Source: Durusdinium trenchii
Taxonomy: Eukaryota > Sar > Dinophyceae > Suessiales > Symbiodiniaceae
DNA length: 64,000 nucleotides
Reading direction: 5' to 3'
Assembly (NCBI GenBank): GCA_963970005.1
Contig: CAXAMN010001336.1
Location: 1,081,773 to 1,145,772, forward strand
Shown: positions 1 to 12,300 of the stretch, piece after piece
Position numbering within the stretch: the stretch's first letter is position 1
Layout: every line of letters starts with the position of its first letter
Notes under the pieces: generated by a model
Seen by the model: only the letters and a program-made list of their open reading frames with translations
What the model was told of the DNA's origin: nothing
Databases searched by the model: none
Translations under genes and position numbers: made by a program

Positions 1-234
1 GACTTTTCGGCCAAAAGACACCACCTCACATCCAGCTCACATCTAATCACTATACTGTAGGTGAGACTTGCGCCCGCATTGGGAACCAACGAGATTGCGA
101 ACCCCACATTGTCCGCAAAAGGCCTGTTGACTCTCGACACCTACACCTACATGGAGAGCTTCCCATGGACCACCCCAAAGGTTTTTCCAAAAGCACCGAT
201 GAGTGGAGCTTCGTCGGGATGTGTGAATGTGCAG

Positions 235-339
235 GGACTGTTGAAGTGCATTTCGACCGTTTCGGGCAGCAAAACGCGCAACAATCGCAACAAGGAAAGC
301 TACATCAAAGGGAACTCCACCGCAGTCTTCCGCAAGGAG
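235..339 (+). CDS. FN3-like module 1, exon with SYIKGNS motif
   Basis: Begins after CAG at 232-234 and reads GLLKC...ESYIKGNSTAVFRKE, matching the cysteine and YIKG stretch of flavour-A modules at 19486, 22531 and 10293. It likely ends before a GC donor (gcgcgt). The preceding LDEPG exon would lie left of the window or in the first 234 bases, where none is visible. Confidence 0.5.
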
Positions 340-3300
340 GCGCGTTTATTTTTTGGCGTCTTCTTCCGTCATCTTCAGTGCTCATTCGACTCGATGTGAA
401 GACTCCGTGAAGACTTCGAGGTGCCGGAAGCTTTCCGGGACGTGGAGGTGGAGGCGCATGGCAGTGCACTGGTGCACGCAGATGACGTGTTTTGGGAGGT
501 CAAGGATTGGGAGTTCGATTTGGGAGACCTATCTACGTCTATCCGAATTTTGGGAGACTATTCATGACAATTCACGACATGTGTTCACTTCTTGGAGGGC
601 CAATTCGATCCAATTCTGGACATGTCCTGATGTTTGAGCCAAACCTATACTTAGAACATCTTATTGAATCTTATAAATCTATAAATTACAATCTAAAGAT
701 GGCAAGTCCACCCTGCTCTACCTCAACGCGCTTCTTTTCGATGGGCGATGCGATATGGCACCTGAAGATGCAAGTCCGTCCTGACAGATCCTGACGGTTG
801 ACGACGTCCGATGAGTGGTTCACTTAAGGTGACTCTGGGGTAGTAGCATAGCCCCTTCTCGATCGCCCAAACCTTCACTTGGTGACTCTGGGGCTTTGCT
901 TGAGACCAGCTCGTCCTTCTTTTATACAGCAGTTGTTCTGCAAGAAGAAGGACGAAGGATGGTCTGAAGCCGTCATCTGCCGTCTTCGTTCGCGAGGCTG
1001 AACCGCCAGCGAAACCGGGAAACGCACCGGCTCCCCGTCGCGCCGAACGCCCCCCCGCGCCGCCCCGAACCCTCGGGTCGCGCCGCCAGGTGAACCGATT
1101 GCCCTCACGAGACGGATCCTTTGCTCCAGTACCGTTGGAGCCCAAGACAGGCCAGATCCGAAGCTGAGCTTTCCAAGCACGGTCTTGAGGTGTCGAAGAT
1201 AGCAGTAGCACCTCCACGGACCGCAACTTTCGATCTCACACTGGCATTGACGTGGTACGCGCGTTGACATGGTGGTGACATGGTACATCTCCTGTTGTTC
1301 CTGGACGTGTTCCACCTCATGGTACGAGAGCTTCATGCATGGTACCATGGTACGTTCCTGGGTTCAATAGTGTTCAATCCGAGGACGCCCCCTTTTCTCT
1401 CCATCCTTCAGATGTCTTCAGCAACATGGGGAGAAAAAACATGTTTTTTTTTTTTTTTAAACCTGTTCAAACTGCTCAATGAACACCGTGATGGCTTGTG
1501 ACAGCTTCAGACAGCTTTGATTGGGAGTTCCAATGGCTAATCAGTGCCAATCAGTTTCAGTGGATAAATTATGATAAATGTCGATAATCCATATTCCATA
1601 TTCAGTACAGACATGTATAGACGCATTTATATTGAATAGTGGATTTTGGACGTTGCCCACAGCTTTTGGCCAGGCTACAAGATCGTTTGCTTTGCTGAAG
1701 ACGATTGGGTCGAGGAGGTCCAGACTGATGAAACCAGACGGGAGAAAGTGGGAGACGATTTGGTAGGCGCTCGAGCGAAGGGTCCTATAGAGCCTTTCAA
1801 GTACTTTGAATGTCCATGATTTTCCTGTGTCTTGTTTCTCTCTCTCTCTCTATATATATATATTCTACGGTCAATCTCAACGGCATCTTGTGCACTTCTG
1901 AGTTGCCAAATTTTGTTACAGGTCGAAACACACAGATATAATTACAAAGATAAATGTAGACTCTTGATTTAGAAGAGACATTATTCATGTAGGCTCTTGA
2001 TTTAAGAAAGACAATATGAAGAGGCTTTGCTCCGAATTCTACCGCTCGATGTTCGATGTCCCGTCCGCGAAGCGCGGTGTTTCTTGCGGCGACTTCACTC
2101 GGGTTCAGGCTCAGAGCGGTTCGATCAACTTCGTGGCTCCGCTGGTGGCCAACAAGGCTTTCATGAATGCGAGGGGGGAAAGAGCTTGAAAAAGAAAAGC
2201 AAAGGACTTTGCTTGTAGGATCTTGTAGGCAAGAGAACATGATCAACATGCAGGCATTAGAAAAATAACAACAACTTGTTTTGGCTTTGGAGCTTTGCGT
2301 TGGCACGTGGATGCAAGTGGCGTGGGAGTGTATCCTTTAATGGACGGATTGATTTTGCAATATGATGTGCTTGGGGTCTCTTGGTAGTTTTTACATGGTC
2401 ACTACCATAGTGTGTAGTACTGCATACTGTATATTTCTGTATCATTCGGAGGATAATTTGGCTGTTTGTATAGATCCAGCCAGCTAGATAGTAAGCAGTT
2501 AGACAGACTTCTCTGCGTATACCTTGAATGGCTTCGGGCGGTTTCAAGGCCATTCCCTCACATGCTTTTATCATCATGATGCTTGGTCTTGGTCTTGGTC
2601 TTGGTCTTGGTCTTCTTCTTCTTCTTCTTGTTCCTTGCAAATCACCTTCCAGGGTTTTTGCAACTCACCATGGCAGGTGAGTTTGGGCACAGTTCTTCTC
2701 TTCACCGAAAGCATCGGCATGGCAACAACGTCTGCTCCTGATGCCTTGACGTATCGCAGGACTCTGCTTGGCACAAGACCATGCAGGTGGAGTATTGTGA
2801 TCTGAGTATGGTGATTTGGAGTACGGAGATCCTGGCAAGGAGATGTGGGTATAGGAAGCTGATTGTACCCTTTCGCCTCAAGGTATCAACAAAACTTGAT
2901 TCCCTTCAGCATCCTTCAATCTTACTCTTACTATACAAAGAAATGATCAAACTTTTCTAAATGCATTCATTGGACACGGTTTTCTTCGTTTCCAGCCTGT
3001 TGGGTGACCAAACCAACAGGTCGTCCAGGTCGACGGAAATGGGAGCCGGTCGCTGAGGCTGGATCTGACAGCACCAAACCTCACGATCCATAGCACCGCC
3101 ACCACCGAGGCGGTTGGGCGGCGAGGTCATTGGCAGAAGCACATTCGGTTGGGTCAAGGTGGTGGCTTTATCAACCCATCAGAGAAGTTAGAGGAAAGAA
3201 GTCCTTTTTGATAGGTGAGTCAAGTGAGTCAGTGAGTAAGAGGATAAGAGGTGTGGGCTATCCTCAAGTTCGTGACCATGGGTATCTTCCAAGTCATACA

Positions 3301-6300
3301 AGTAGTTCATGTTGCGACATTATCCCACCAAATGGCGACCAATGGGCTATCGTTTGGATATTCCATGACGGGGTCATCTTGGTGAACTCATCTCTTTGCC
3401 CAAGAGAGCTAGACCTCAAGAGGCTGAGGCCGCGTCTGAGAGCAGCTTCGCGTTCCTCAATCATGCTCACCTCCGACCTCCCAACGCTTATACAATTTCC
3501 TCATTTTATTCACGACAAACAAAGGGTCTCGTTCAAAACGTCTCTTTCCTCACCTCCCAACGTTTTATTCCGACCTCCCATGCATTTGAAGCGCTTTTGG
3601 AGGGTCCCAAACTTGACTACACACTCACCATCCGAAACCCTCGAGGATGTCATCATGGTCTCCGTCTCCTTGGATGAAGCGGGCACCGTGTGGTGTCGAG
3701 CCTTGCGGAAGAACTCTCGAAGTGCATACGAGGCGCGAGTCGTTCGGGCGCGCGCCGCACGCGGGCGCAGGTTGGGCTGGGTGGCCTAGTACCAGGGTGG
3801 GATTCAGTTCCAAAAGGTCTTCCAAGCTTAGAATCCCAAGGATTTTTGAAACATGTCTATAGTTGGGATTAAAAGCAACGGAATTGCTACACTCTGCACT
3901 CCCTAATCATGGAAATGGATGGCATGACCCCTTGGTTGACCATTTTCCTGTACAAACAGGTGGTTGTCCACTTCCACGTTTCAAGGAGTGTAGATCCAGA
4001 AAGGCCTTCGTTGCGCTTTGATTGGAAGGTATATCGGATATCGGTTCATTCAAGCATCCAACTGAACAAAGAGTGCCAAAGACCCATTCTTCTCAAAGAC
4101 CATTACTTTTGATAGAACCTTTCAAACCTCAAAACTCATCATCATCATCATCATCATCATCATCTCCATTCTCATCTCACCGTTTTCCAGGCAACGGCAT
4201 TCTCAACTCCATGACTCCAGGCACCGGAAATCGTGGCCACCGGCTTTCTGGTCGAAGTGCAATCCGGCTCAGTGGACCAGGTGGTGTCGCCACGTCGCCG
4301 CGTGGGACGGAGTGACACCGGTGTCAGTTGCTGTGAACATCACTGCTGGGATCCTTTTCAGACATGCAAACACACTGTTGGCGAAACGGGGAACATGGAC
4401 TGAAAAGCAGAATGTTGGAAAACAGTTGCCTGAGAACTGACAGGGGAAGTTGGGACTGGCAGGTGAACATCACTGCTGAGAATGTGAAGGGGGATGCTCT
4501 GGCAAGAGGTACCGACTATGAGGCAAGCCGCTACTTCGCCGTCACAACATTTCAGTGGCGTTCGCTGGACGGGGTGGCGCATGCACAGGTTCGCCGATGA
4601 AATCGCTTTAGCATCCAGCCACTTTCTTGTGGGATTGAAGGGAGACACCTGGCAAAACAATTGGCCAAAGTCCGATGCATGATACCCGAATTTGGAATGC
4701 TTTTTGTTCTCATGAGAGAATACTGAAAGACATATTCAATTCGGGTACGGTCGTCATATTGGATATCACCTTCAGACGTCAGCCGCACTCATCTGGGCGG
4801 AGGTCTATTGCTTTGCAAGAGATGTCCTTTGCCTCGGTTGCGATGCTCCCTCTGGATCCAGCACACAGGCAAGGACATGCCGGGCCCAGTTTGGGTGACA
4901 TGTGGCAAGGTGAGTAGAGCGTTGGAATTGAATACGCAGTTCATCCAGAAATCCAGACACTCTCCGCGAACAAGAAAGCAGCAGTTCCTCTCTGTTTGCT
5001 GGTTGTTTCATGATTTTCCCATGTTGGCGGGAAGCGGTGAAGGAACCATGGGCCTATAAATCTTTGGATGTTGGAGAGTCCGGTAGGTAAACCTCCCCCT
5101 GTGAGAAGAAAAACATGTGATGTGTTCATGAAGAGCACGATTAGGAACGGTCTTCTTTCAAGCTTTAGCTTTGCTTTAGCTTTGCTTTCACGTGGTTTGA
5201 TACCCCCAAACATCCTGCAGACATGGTTGAGGGCCGATCTTCGATTGCTGAGGCCATCCAGGCTTCACGGACCTTCGTGCGCACGGCCGACGTCGGGAAC
5301 CTCGAGCCTCTCGCGCCCTCCGCGTCGCGGCAGCTGCGCCCACCTGCGCCCCCCCGCGGTGCGCGGTCCGAGGCCACTCCACCACGGATCTATGTCATGT
5401 ACGCCGAGTCCATCAGCCACGACACCATCCAGCCCGAAAGCCCACCATGTCGGTGAAAAAGAGGAGCCTTTTCAAGTTCTATGGGGTCCATCTCAGGGCC
5501 TCAGGGTGGCTTACACCAAGCATATGTCGTGTGGAAAAGGTGTTTGCCGTTTGCAGCAAATCAATCTGCTCATGGTTGAGAAATGTTGAGTAGTATAGTA
5601 CTGATGTGTACTGCTCGACTTACAGACTATAGCCGATGAACGTCTAGCTGCATGGCGCATCCGGCATCTAAGCCCATGTATCGATGAAGTCAACTAGATC
5701 ATTGGAACCCCGCCCTGCCCGCCCTGCCGTCTTCCCTGCGGGGCGCCATCGCCTTCGCCGACTCGGCGACCCAGGTTGACCCTCCAAATGGACGAGGGCT
5801 CCAAGTTGTGGTGTGGGGTGGAGTCCTCAGACCCCACCGGTGGAGCCCGAGACTCCTGAGACCACGTGTGTGGTGGGGTTGGTGTGGTTTGGGTTTGGCT
5901 GATCCGTTTTGATTCGAAAAGAACGGGGTCACTGGGGAATCCTCTCCAAACCCCCTGGGGTAGAGTGTGTTTGCAATTTGTACAGGCAAGCATTTGACCG
6001 AGCGAGGCTTGGGAAGCGGAGCCGACAGGCGTGTGGGGGAGCGAGCAGGTCAACGTGGGAAGCAGTTGGACCTTAGGAAGGGTCAGAGGATCCAACAATG
6101 ACACCTTCTGAAAGCTGTTTTTCATGCCTCACCCACTGCGGGAATCTGAAAGATAAGATCTCTTGGCACAGATTCTGATGGTTGGTACAGATCACAATGG
6201 GTCATGATCTTCCAGCTTCTGGCCATAGATCTCGGTCCCCCTTCTTGTTGAAAAAAAAACGCATGTCCCTGTCCTTGTGGCCACCCACCCGCCCGCGAGG

Positions 6301-9300
6301 CATGTCCACAGACTTCGAGTCGCTCATCAAAGAGGCGAACTGCAGCGAGAGCCGTGCAGCGAGGCCCTGTGGCAGCTTTTGGATCTACGACTTGGACGAT
6401 GTCGAGGACGGCGGACGGCGGATGGGTTGCCTGTCTTTGGGAGAAACATGGCACGTGCAGAAGACGCGGCAAATTCTGCTCTGCGTTCCACCGTCATGTT
6501 CCACGGCTCCCCGTCATGTATGTGACGTTTGATTGTGTTTGGACGGAATGAAATCATTCCTGGCCGGTGGCCATTCAAGCAGGGCGGGTCATGACATGGA
6601 GGGGCACACCGTATTTGCCATTCAAGACATGCATTCGCCTGGAAAGCTCTGCAGAGAGCTAGCGTAGCGGCGTAGCTCTTTCTTTCAGACAGCCATGGTA
6701 CTGGTTGCCTTCTAAGTTGGTCCATCTGGGAGATCTTTCACTCTACTCCGAATTTATGAACACGTGGAGGGCCGAGTGGATTTGCTCAAATCGAAGTCTG
6801 AAGGTGTGTGGTTTTGCTTGCTAATGAACGAAAAGCAGCCTCCCAGTAGGCAACCCGGCAACCCTCATCCAAAATGGTCACTGCATTTAGGTTTGATGTA
6901 GATGCCCCGACTCTTGTTACTGCAGTACTCACCAACAGCGCGCCACTGGGTCCACTGGTCCCCATTGGCCCTCCCATCTCCAGGTGTCTTGGGCACAAAG
7001 GCTCCATCCATCGAACTCGGCAGGACACCGCTTTGGATGGTGTATCCAGCCTCTCAGACTATGCGGACGCCTATCGGATTGGCCATGATGTAACCTGGCT
7101 GTCTGAGCGTGACCACATGTGACAAACGGTGGTTGGAACCGTGCTGATGCAGAATCCGGGAGTTCTTATGTCTGTGAGGAGAAAACGTATGGTTTGGGTC
7201 GGAATTTCCTTGTTGCTTCTAGAATGGAAAGAGGTTCCAGGGTCTATCTCCCCATCTCCCGTCCCCTAAATCAGTCCCTCGGTCACCAGAGATTTGGATC
7301 ATTCACCTGTCTCAACATCTGTTTGGTCATACGATCCACCTTGAACAGGGATCCCTGAGATTTTCCGCCACTGAACCAGGATCAGGCGGCCGACGTGGTT
7401 GTTTAGGACGGCCATGTGTTGTTCATTTTCTTTATTGCCGTGGGTGTAGTTCTTTTGTCCATGGTCCATAGCTGCTTGACACTGTGTTTGTGCTGTAGAC
7501 CCTGAAACCTGGCTGTGTGCAGATGGCTGTAGCAACAAGTTGGTGTGGGGCTTGCGTCACTTCCCAAGTTTTGATATGTTTTGATACGCTGTAACAGTCA
7601 GCAACATGTATCCTTCGTGGATCCTTGTGGCAAGGTTCAACTCTCCATCACGGGGCTCAAGGAAAAGACTGACTATGCTTACATCTACTGCTTCGCGGAG
7701 GATGATGAAACAGATGGCAGCAGCCCTAGGTTCCAGAGAGACCGTCTGCAGCGGGCAGGGGCAGATCAACTCACTCATGGTCGCGTCACTTCCCAGTGGC
7801 CAAAGAAGGAAGCAGATGCCTCACGGACGTCACAGCTATCCCCTCCCACCTGAAACAACCCTAAACCCCGCTTACGCCCTAAGCAAGTCGTGGAGACGTT
7901 TTCACTGGTTGCCGTGCTTGCTTGCATTTCTTCGGGACAACAGCCGTGCGCATCACAGGGCGCTCGACCCAGCGACGGTCGCCAGGCCTGGGTTCCTCGC
8001 CCAACAAGATGTCCTTCGACGCGACGTCGGCAGCGACGACCGACGCCCGGAGCCTGGTCGCCAGCGTGTCCACGGCCATCGGCGCCGTGCAGACGCTGGA
8101 CGAGACGCCGCCCAGCTTCACGGAGCTCTCCGTGGTGGATCCCACTGCCGGGGAGCTCGGATGGAAGGACGGGAAGGACGAGGAAGATGGAGGAAGGGAG
8201 GAAGTGTAGGGGGGGGGGCAAATGGGGAGGGCGAAGATTAAGACCACTTGGTAGGGAAGTTCTTGACGTCTGAACTTCAGAACTGAGAGGTTTCAACAGG
8301 TATAGTTCTAATTCGTGGTAGTTCTAATTGGTGGAGCCGAAATGACAAGATGATAGAGGATGTAAGGAGGTGCTTGACGTCCCAACTTTTGAAGCTTCGC
8401 CCGGACCGGGCAGATTCACCTCCTTTCTTCAGCTTCGCTGCCCAAGGCATCCGAAGGAGTCATCGTGGTGAGTTTTGCATTGAATGAGCCGGGGACGGCG
8501 TATTGTCGTGCCACGAGGCCGGGAGGGAAGAGATGGGAATGATCGAAGCTGGATCTCGACATACGCGGAGTTCATCCGAACCGAACCGGGGCAACCGCCT
8601 CAGCGACTCTCGTTCTTCTCTTTGCCACGATGTCGGCCCCTACATCGAAGCCATCTATCTCGCTTGACCAGGTCGGACTCCGGAGAGACCGGCAGCGAGA
8701 TGCATCCGAACCGGATCATCGCCGCCGGCTGGTCCGCGGCACAGGGAGGCCCTGGATTCCCGACGGCTAACATCAGCCTGACGCAGCTCCGCAGCGATGT
8801 GCCCTACGACGTGCAGCCGGTGGAGATCTACTCATCCACGCAGTATGACGTTTATTGTTGGGCAAAGGCCAAGCGTGGGAAGTTCGGTGTACTTGTGAAG
8901 GAATTTGTAGTGGGTGTGAATGGGTGTGATGATTTTGGATAGTTGGGGTTTTGGCTGCGAAGCCTTCGCAATATTTCTTGCATCAATGTAATGTTTTGAC
9001 ATCCCTCGTAAGGTCCCTCGTAGTATTTGGAGTGTTGATACATACGGACACAGATGCGGGTCATTTGATGGCAACACACTTGCATGTGTTGTAATATCAA
9101 TTCTCAAACACTTGATAATCTTGATAGCAACTCAGCAACTCGATCTGGGGTCAATCCAAATTTTACAAAAAGAGATCGATCCGATTCGAGATCGATCGTT
9201 GTTGTGGTTCAGGATGACGCCACCACCACTGCTGGCTTTGATCGCCGGAACTACATGTCACAGAGCTACGTCAGCACCGCAGTAGGAGATCCCATGCTAC

Positions 9301-12300
9301 CCCTGGGAGGCGGGGACGTCATTGATGGGTGGTGGGGCTGGGAAGAAGAACAGTGGAATCTTCGGCTTCTTGGAAAAGTCATGTGGACTCATTGATGATA
9401 TTTCATGATATTTCACCCCGCAGGCCTGAAGAGGTTTTTCAATTGGTTATTAATCAAGAGTCTACATTAGGGTCCAATTCCAACCAGTGAGCCAGTCGCT
9501 GACACTGAACTTCAGGAGCAACACTTGGTGTGTGGGTTGATGACAGCACACCACCTACAATGCGCTTCATATCGGCTGAAGCCATCTCGCGCGATACCAT
9601 CCAAGTGACGCTGCAACTGGATGAGCCTGGCACCATCTGGCCGCTTGACATCACGCGAAACGGGCAACGCGATGTCTTTTTTCATTCCTTTGAGACTTGG
9701 TGTCCATGTCCCAGATCTGATGTCCAGATATCTGATCTTTGGAGCCGCGTGTTCTACGCGGCTCCAGAACCTTGGTTTCGTGGAGGTTTTTTCATGTTTT
9801 TTCCCTCTGCCCTTTGGCCCATGCCCCAAGTCTTTCGGCGCCCCTCTGTCTCGATCGGTCGCAGCTCCAAGGTGTGCGGCGGCTGAGCTGGATTCGAGCT
9901 CCGAGTTGCAGAACTGCCGAGAGAGCGAGGTGCAGGCGAACGGTGGCTTTTTGGAGAAAGGCGGTGAAGGAGGTTTGGGAGGAAAATGCAAGTCCTGCTA
10001 GTAGTGTAGTGACTGTAGTGAGTGATAGTGAGTGTTTGTTTGCGTAGCAGGAAAGTTCTCATCTCTGTTGTGGGGCTAGGGGACTTACATGTTACATGCA
10101 ACTTTGGTTGCATACAGACTGAAAAGACCTATAATATAGACTCCTGCAGAAAGTGATGCGATGAAACGAAAAGGCCTAACGGATACATTTGATGATTGCC
10201 TGCCTGGCACAAAGTTCCACCAGCCTGCAGCAGTCGCCCCCGGAGCCCCTGCAATGGAGTGCTCCAAGCGGGTTTTGTTCACCACTTTTCAGGACACCGA
10301 GCCCAACGATGCGATCACGCCGTGCTACTATGAGACCTTCATCAAGGGCAGCTCCAGTGAAAACGTGGTCTTCAGCCATGAAGTACACGACGCTTTCAGA
10401 GATGTTGACATTGAAGTGAACAGGAGCACCTTCTTTCCAACCGGCTTCTGAGCATCTGATCTGCTTTGCCACACGACATATTTTTCTTTTGATGATGTTT
10501 CAATCTGTTTTTTAATCCGTTTGTGGCAGGGGGTCAACCTTTTGTAGCCTCAATGGTAAAGGACACCTGACTAGAACCTGCGGAACCCTGCGCCTGGTAT
10601 TTTGACCCATATCCAAGATTTGTGCACGCATGACGAGGGATTCAAGCCTCAGAAACGCCTTGGTGGAAACCTTTTCAGAATGTCTATATATAGTTCGCTC
10701 TTTTTCTGAAGCCACGCCACTCGCGCAGGATCTGGCAGCGCGACCGAAATGGCAGCAGCACGCTGCTGTGGCCTGGTTGCCATTAAACTTAAACCATCGA
10801 AGCATCGTCGCCGTTGCCGATGGCTGTTGAAAGGAAGTCAATCGGGATGAAGTGGCACATCGAACGTTACAGGGTGACTCATCCTCGTCACACGTCCAGT
10901 CGAAACCACAAGTTGTTGGTGACCCTTTTTGTTTCACGCCAAGGCCTGAAACATCATACCGAATCTTCTGCTTTGCAGAGGATAACTGGGTTCGCCTGGC
11001 CTGCTTATGAGCGGCACCCAGCTTGCCAAGTTAAAAAGATCACAAACGATCAAATAGCTCAGGTGTGTCTTGTACAAAGAACAAGGGATCGACCCCACTC
11101 AGGCGTCGCGCGTTTTCGAGGTCGAAATGTGCTCGAAATGCAGGTTTCAGAGCATTTTCAATAAACGCGCGGCAAATCTCGTTCCACATCTCAAGTTTTT
11201 GGCATCACCTTTTCGGGAAGTCGAGCAACGCTTTTGCCAAGTGTTCCACCGGCTCACGCTTTGGCAGATTTCTGTACTGCCAGCTCCTGACACATTGCAT
11301 CAGGCATGTTTGCAAGTACAAGTAACGTCATCATACACCATCCCAACTACCTTTGGATGATACGTTTTAGGCGACCGTCTGCGACGCCCTCGCGGGGCGG
11401 TACCCAAAAACAAGCCAAATGTCCATGAGATCCACTGATGCTTGACCATCATTCCTTTCAACCAACCAAAGACTGCCTTGGCAGAACTCATTGTTTTTTT
11501 TATCTCCACCTCCAAAAGAACTGCTTAGGGCACGCGAGATGACCGCTTGGGCATCACCGGCATGTCCACCTCCGCCAGGTGTTGAAGACCACCGCCTCAG
11601 TGGTGAGTCCCAACTTCGTGGCGCCGAGTTTACCCAACAAGTCGCCAGGGAGCCTGTGGGATCCCGTTTTCAGAGGGTGATCGCGGGGGAGGAGTGGGGT
11701 GGGGGAGGAGGTATGAGGTGGAAGTGAAGGTATGGGACCCCAAAAAAAACCCAAAGGACCCTTGGTGGCACGGCCTGGGTTTTTGAAGTTAGGGAGCACA
11801 TGGCACTCGATGGGATCCACTGAATCTCGGGTGTTGACCACACGGAGAGTCCAGCAATGTCAATTAGGCCATTCAATTCGGAGGACGGTGCGCTGTGCTG
11901 TCACGCCTTTTACTGCTTTTGATCCAACACATGTCCTCTTCGGTCTTGAAGTCTAGTGCAGAAGGAAAGCTACGCTCCATTGGCGTCTGTCCAAATCAAG
12001 GTGGACGTCTCGTTCAGATCGTAGGAATGGATCGAAGAGGATTGAAGGCTTGGCTTAGGCTCCTGCAGTTTGGAGCATCGGACTTGCTTTGCCTGCCAGC
12101 TTAGGCCTTTTTCACAGGTCCAGGAGCTGACAGCAGCAATTGGCACCCGGTGCTGAGCTCAGAGAGTGGCTTCGGGCCAACGAGACGTGCTCGAAGTGTA
12201 GCCTCCAACCTAATCCCAATGGTCTCCATCCAAATAGCGATGGCCTCTTGATGCCCGAGGAAGGTCGCGGCCATCATCCACTGTTCAAGAGTAATCGATA

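Noticed and set aside
723..1348. Three overlapping minus-strand frames (up to 167 codons)
   Set aside because: No motif, no splice signals and mutual overlap; likely chance in a GC-rich intron segment.
1797..2306. 169-codon minus-strand frame
   Set aside because: Antisense to the linker exon at 2022-2156; includes translated microsatellite.
6786..7122. LLVSTAVTRVG on the minus strand resembling the YVSTAV linker
   Set aside because: Short chance similarity on the wrong strand with no linker context.
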